Assembly (NCBI GenBank): GCA_023460235.1 | Contig: JAEWRE010000057.1 | Span: 1 to 5,204, forward strand | DNA from: Bacillota bacterium | GTDB taxonomy: Bacteria > Bacillota > Clostridia > TANB77 > CAG-465 | Reading direction: 5' to 3' | Length of the DNA stretch: 5,204 nt | In this document: one piece after another, positions 3,738 to 5,204 of the stretch | Layout of the letters: the number at the start of each line of letters is the position of its first letter | Numbering within the stretch: the stretch's first letter is position 1 | Notes under the pieces: generated by a model | The model's input: the letters and a program-made list of their open reading frames with translations, nothing else | Database searches by the model: none | Told to the model about the DNA's origin: nothing | Position numbers and translations under genes: made by a program

Positions 3738-3873
3738 CAATCAAAGAAATTATATCAAATGATAAATCATTATTATATTATCTAATGCTGTAGTAATGAT
3801 TGTTTTCGCATGTGCAGTAGTAGCTACTGTTTCAATTTTTCAATGGATTGGTTTACAAGATGGAGAAATAAAA
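3734..3873 (+). pseudogene. Frameshifted small membrane protein or anchor
   Basis: ATG at 3734 opens MTIKEIISNDKSLLYYLML and stops at TAG (3791-3793). In the neighbouring frame, open from 3766, the sequence continues SNAVVMIVFACAVVATVSIF and then QWIGLQDGEIK, a convincing membrane segment of about 20 residues. Joined across a one-base slip near 3781, the two parts make a normal N-terminus plus transmembrane helix. The second part runs in frame into the next gene, so it could be an anchor of that protein, or a separate small protein that has lost its own stop. Reinitiation at ATG 3796, two bases after the TAG, is also possible. A sequencing error must be excluded. Confidence 0.5.
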
Positions 3874-4428
3874 ATGGATAATAAAATATTTAAAAAAGAA
3901 GATATATTAACTTCACTCACAGCAGACAACGCTAAGATTGGTGATAAAGGTTATCTTGGTGACACTCTGAAAGATATTGAAGACAGCGTGGAATGTGGCA
4001 AGGTATGTTCATTAGTTTGGATCGATAATGAAAGTTACTCTGTGTACGCATTCAAGGGCGACTTTTTTGAAGACCAATTTGCTCTGTTCTTACCAGCAGA
4101 CAAAGTTAAGAATAAAGAACCAACATACAGACCTTTTAATTGTCTTGATGAACTCTTTAATTTTTTCTTTCCTAAATATATTAAAGATAACTTTTACGAC
4201 CAAACTGAAAAAGCATTGTTTTTCCTAGGAAAAACACTCGTACTAAAGGACAGATATCATAATTATATAAAAGTTATGACTATTAAAGAAGTTGATTTTA
4301 TTAACAACTGTAGTGGTGATGGTGGTAGTGACAATATAGAGTTAAATTGCTTTACACTATTATATTTGTTTAATAATTTTGAAATTAAGAAAGACGGTAA
4401 ATTTGTACCTTTTGGTATTAAGGAATAA
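3874..4428 (+). CDS. Hypothetical phage protein, 184 residues
   Basis: This start, MDNKIFKKEDILTSL, is preferred over the in-frame ATG at 3796 because GGAG (3862-3865) sits 8 nt upstream in a GGAGAAATAAAA context like that of the other genes. The protein appears soluble. Conserved-looking pieces are NAKIGDKGYLGDTLKDI (residues 19-35), FALFLPADKV and YRPFNCLDELFNFF in the middle, and a terminal FVPFGIKE. I recall phage hypotheticals built the same way (GDxGYxGD..., YRPF, PFG-E at the end), with unknown function. An upstream membrane segment in the same frame (3796-3873) could lengthen it to 210 residues with an N-terminal anchor. It ends 16 bp before dUTPase and is probably co-transcribed with it. 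Confidence 0.75.
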   Translation: MDNKIFKKEDILTSLTADNAKIGDKGYLGDTLKDIEDSVECGKVCSLVWIDNESYSVYAFKGDFFEDQFALFLPADKVKNKEPTYRPFNCLDELFNFFFPKYIKDNFYDQTEKALFFLGKTLVLKDRYHNYIKVMTIKEVDFINNCSGDGGSDNIELNCFTLLYLFNNFEIKKDGKFVPFGIKE

Positions 4429-4444
4429 TAAAGGCAATAAAAAA

Positions 4445-4858
4445 ATGGATTTAATCTTTCAACTTGATAAAGGTGCATATAAGCCATTAAAGGCTCATAA
4501 AAATGATGCGGGCTTTGACTTGTTTACACCTCAAGAATTTGTTTTAAAGGCAAATTCAACAAAAATTATTGATACTGGTGTACACGTGGCAATTCCTCAA
4601 GGCTTTGTAGGTTTAGTATTAGGAAGATCTTCAATGTCGCAAAAGGGTGTATTAACTCACATTGGTGTTATTGATGCCGATTATCTAGGTTCTATAAAAA
4701 TTATGTTAAGCTCTGAAAATGAAGCAGTTTTTTATCAAGGAAATAAAATTGCACAATTAGTTATTTTGCCTTTACCTCAGTTTGATTTAATTGAAGGTGA
4801 TGTTACAAAAATGAATACTGAAAGAGGTTGTAATGGCTTTGGCTCTTCTGGAATATAA
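4445..4858 (+). CDS. dut: dUTPase (deoxyuridine 5'-triphosphate nucleotidohydrolase)
   Basis: It hydrolyses dUTP to dUMP and pyrophosphate, keeping uracil out of DNA and feeding dTMP synthesis; the family works as a homotrimer with Mg2+. All five motifs are present in its 137 residues: I DAGFDL (21-26), II GRSS (60-63), III GVIDADY (74-80, with the expected catalytic Asp77), IV GNKIAQLV (99-106) and V RGCNGFGSSG (127-136). The length fits compact phage enzymes. Motif II has Gly where cellular enzymes usually have Pro, and motif III continues LGSIKI where a Glu is usual in place of Ser; neither removes a catalytic residue. The start at 4445 follows AAAGG (4431-4435); the in-frame ATG at 4379 lies inside the preceding gene and would add an unrelated N-terminus. 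Confidence 0.96.
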   Translation: MDLIFQLDKGAYKPLKAHKNDAGFDLFTPQEFVLKANSTKIIDTGVHVAIPQGFVGLVLGRSSMSQKGVLTHIGVIDADYLGSIKIMLSSENEAVFYQGNKIAQLVILPLPQFDLIEGDVTKMNTERGCNGFGSSGI

Positions 4859-4868
4859 GGAAGAAAAA

Positions 4869-5099
4869 ATGAAAAAAGAAGAAATTACAAAAGGATTAAA
4901 AAACAATAATACAGAATTATTAAAACTAATGCGATTAAGAATGATTGAGATTAAAAAGGTGCATAAAAAAGGTTATTTAACAGAAATTGAGCAAGCTATT
5001 GAAATGATTAGCAAACTCAAGCTATTAGAAAATTTATCTTATAATTATCTTGAAAATGAGAAGTTTATCGCACTTTTAGAAGAACAATTAGAAGAATAA
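4869..5099 (+). CDS. Small helical Lys/Glu-rich protein
   Basis: This 76-aa protein, MKKEEITKGLKNNNTELLKL onward, is almost entirely predicted helix with many Lys, Glu, Leu and Ile. Leu and Ile spacing in residues 14-60 suits a coiled coil or helical hairpin, and it ends in ALLEEQLEE. The start at 4869 has AAGGAAG (4857-4863) 5 nt upstream; an in-frame ATG at 4833 lies inside dut and lacks a comparable site. It is the last gene before a terminator. No family is recognised; a small regulator, a scaffold or an accessory DNA protein are all open. Confidence 0.7.
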   Translation: MKKEEITKGLKNNNTELLKLMRLRMIEIKKVHKKGYLTEIEQAIEMISKLKLLENLSYNYLENEKFIALLEEQLEE

Positions 5100-5103
5100 A
5101 TAA

Positions 5104-5131
5104 AAAGCCCTCTCCTTTAAGAAAGGGCTTT
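5104..5131 (+). terminator. Intrinsic terminator of the P4 unit, weak T tail
   Basis: AAAGCCCT (5104-5111) and AGGGCTTT (5124-5131) form an 8-bp stem with a 12-nt loop, 5 nt after the last stop codon. The T tail is short (TTTAAAT). The As before the left arm are also few, so it may work in both directions with moderate strength. Confidence 0.75.
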
Positions 5132-5204
5132 AAATCAATATAGGTTCTTAATAAGTTACGACATAAATAATTATAGATAATTTTCTATAAAAGTCAATAC
5201 TTTT
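5132..5204. other. Right-end noncoding sequence with a hairpin
   Basis: No gene is visible in the last 73 bases. TTATAGA (5171-5177) and TCTATAA (5184-5190) form a 7-bp stem with a 6-nt loop. The AT-rich sequence could contain a promoter for a gene beyond the window, but it carries neither the cassette leader nor a CRP-like dyad. Confidence 0.35.

Noticed and set aside
4028..4228. A 66-residue + strand ORF inside the 3874 gene.
   Set aside because: It is out of frame within a well-formed gene and has no ribosome binding site.
4379..4444. A longer N-terminus for dUTPase starting at 4379.
   Set aside because: It would lie inside the previous gene, and the family begins close to the MDLIFQLDKG start at 4445, which has its own ribosome binding site.
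4263..4487. A 74-residue reverse-strand ORF.
   Set aside because: It lies opposite the end of the 3874 gene and the start of dut, with no ribosome binding site or recognisable domain; it is a shadow.

Overview
The window is very AT-rich and packed with short genes, nearly all on the + strand. It looks like the accessory or early region of a tailed phage or prophage. The support is: a compact phage-type dUTPase (4445-4858), a truncated superfamily 2 helicase, families of small proteins that I recall as recurrent phage and mobile-element hypotheticals, and the lack of any housekeeping, tRNA or rRNA gene. No integrase, structural gene, attachment site or CRISPR array is visible. The host cannot be named. 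Sigma70-like promoters with CRP-like sites (TGTGA-N6-TCACA) suggest an AT-rich gammaproteobacterium; that is an inference.

Layout: 3-266 is the 3' end of a gene entering from the left, followed by a decayed gene remnant (269-416). Promoter cassette P1 (395-561), with a 15-codon upstream ORF, drives a 97-aa protein with two HTH-like repeats (577-870). P2 (874-997) drives a 113-aa protein (998-1339). A near-identical 162-bp piece of that gene recurs 330 bp downstream as a gene fragment (1387-1555). P3 (1559-1681) drives a conserved phage-type protein (1682-2227), then a small membrane protein (2292-2483) and an acidic protein (2544-2882), ending at a strong terminator (2923-2951). P4 (2959-3083) drives a 97-aa protein (3084-3377), then a scarred stretch (3378-3873) with a helicase stump, an unrelated C-terminus and a frameshifted membrane segment, then a 184-aa protein (3874-4428), dUTPase (4445-4858), a 76-aa helical protein (4869-5099) and a terminator (5104-5131).

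The most interesting structure is between the genes. Four promoters share one architecture with fixed spacing: a dyad centred 60.5 bp upstream of the predicted start of transcription, -35 and -10 boxes 16 bp apart, a stem-loop beginning 6-7 nt into the transcript (GNRA tetraloop in three of four), and in three of four an AGAGGAA ribosome binding site 7-8 nt before ATG. Each of the four cassettes starts a different unrelated gene, so this reads as a reusable expression cassette. P1 has a perfect CRP core and P4 a perfect 24-bp palindrome at the same position. Together they suggest a small regulon under one regulator, either host CRP or a phage-encoded factor, with a shared 5' RNA element. Duplications and deletions around the cassettes suggest gene swapping.
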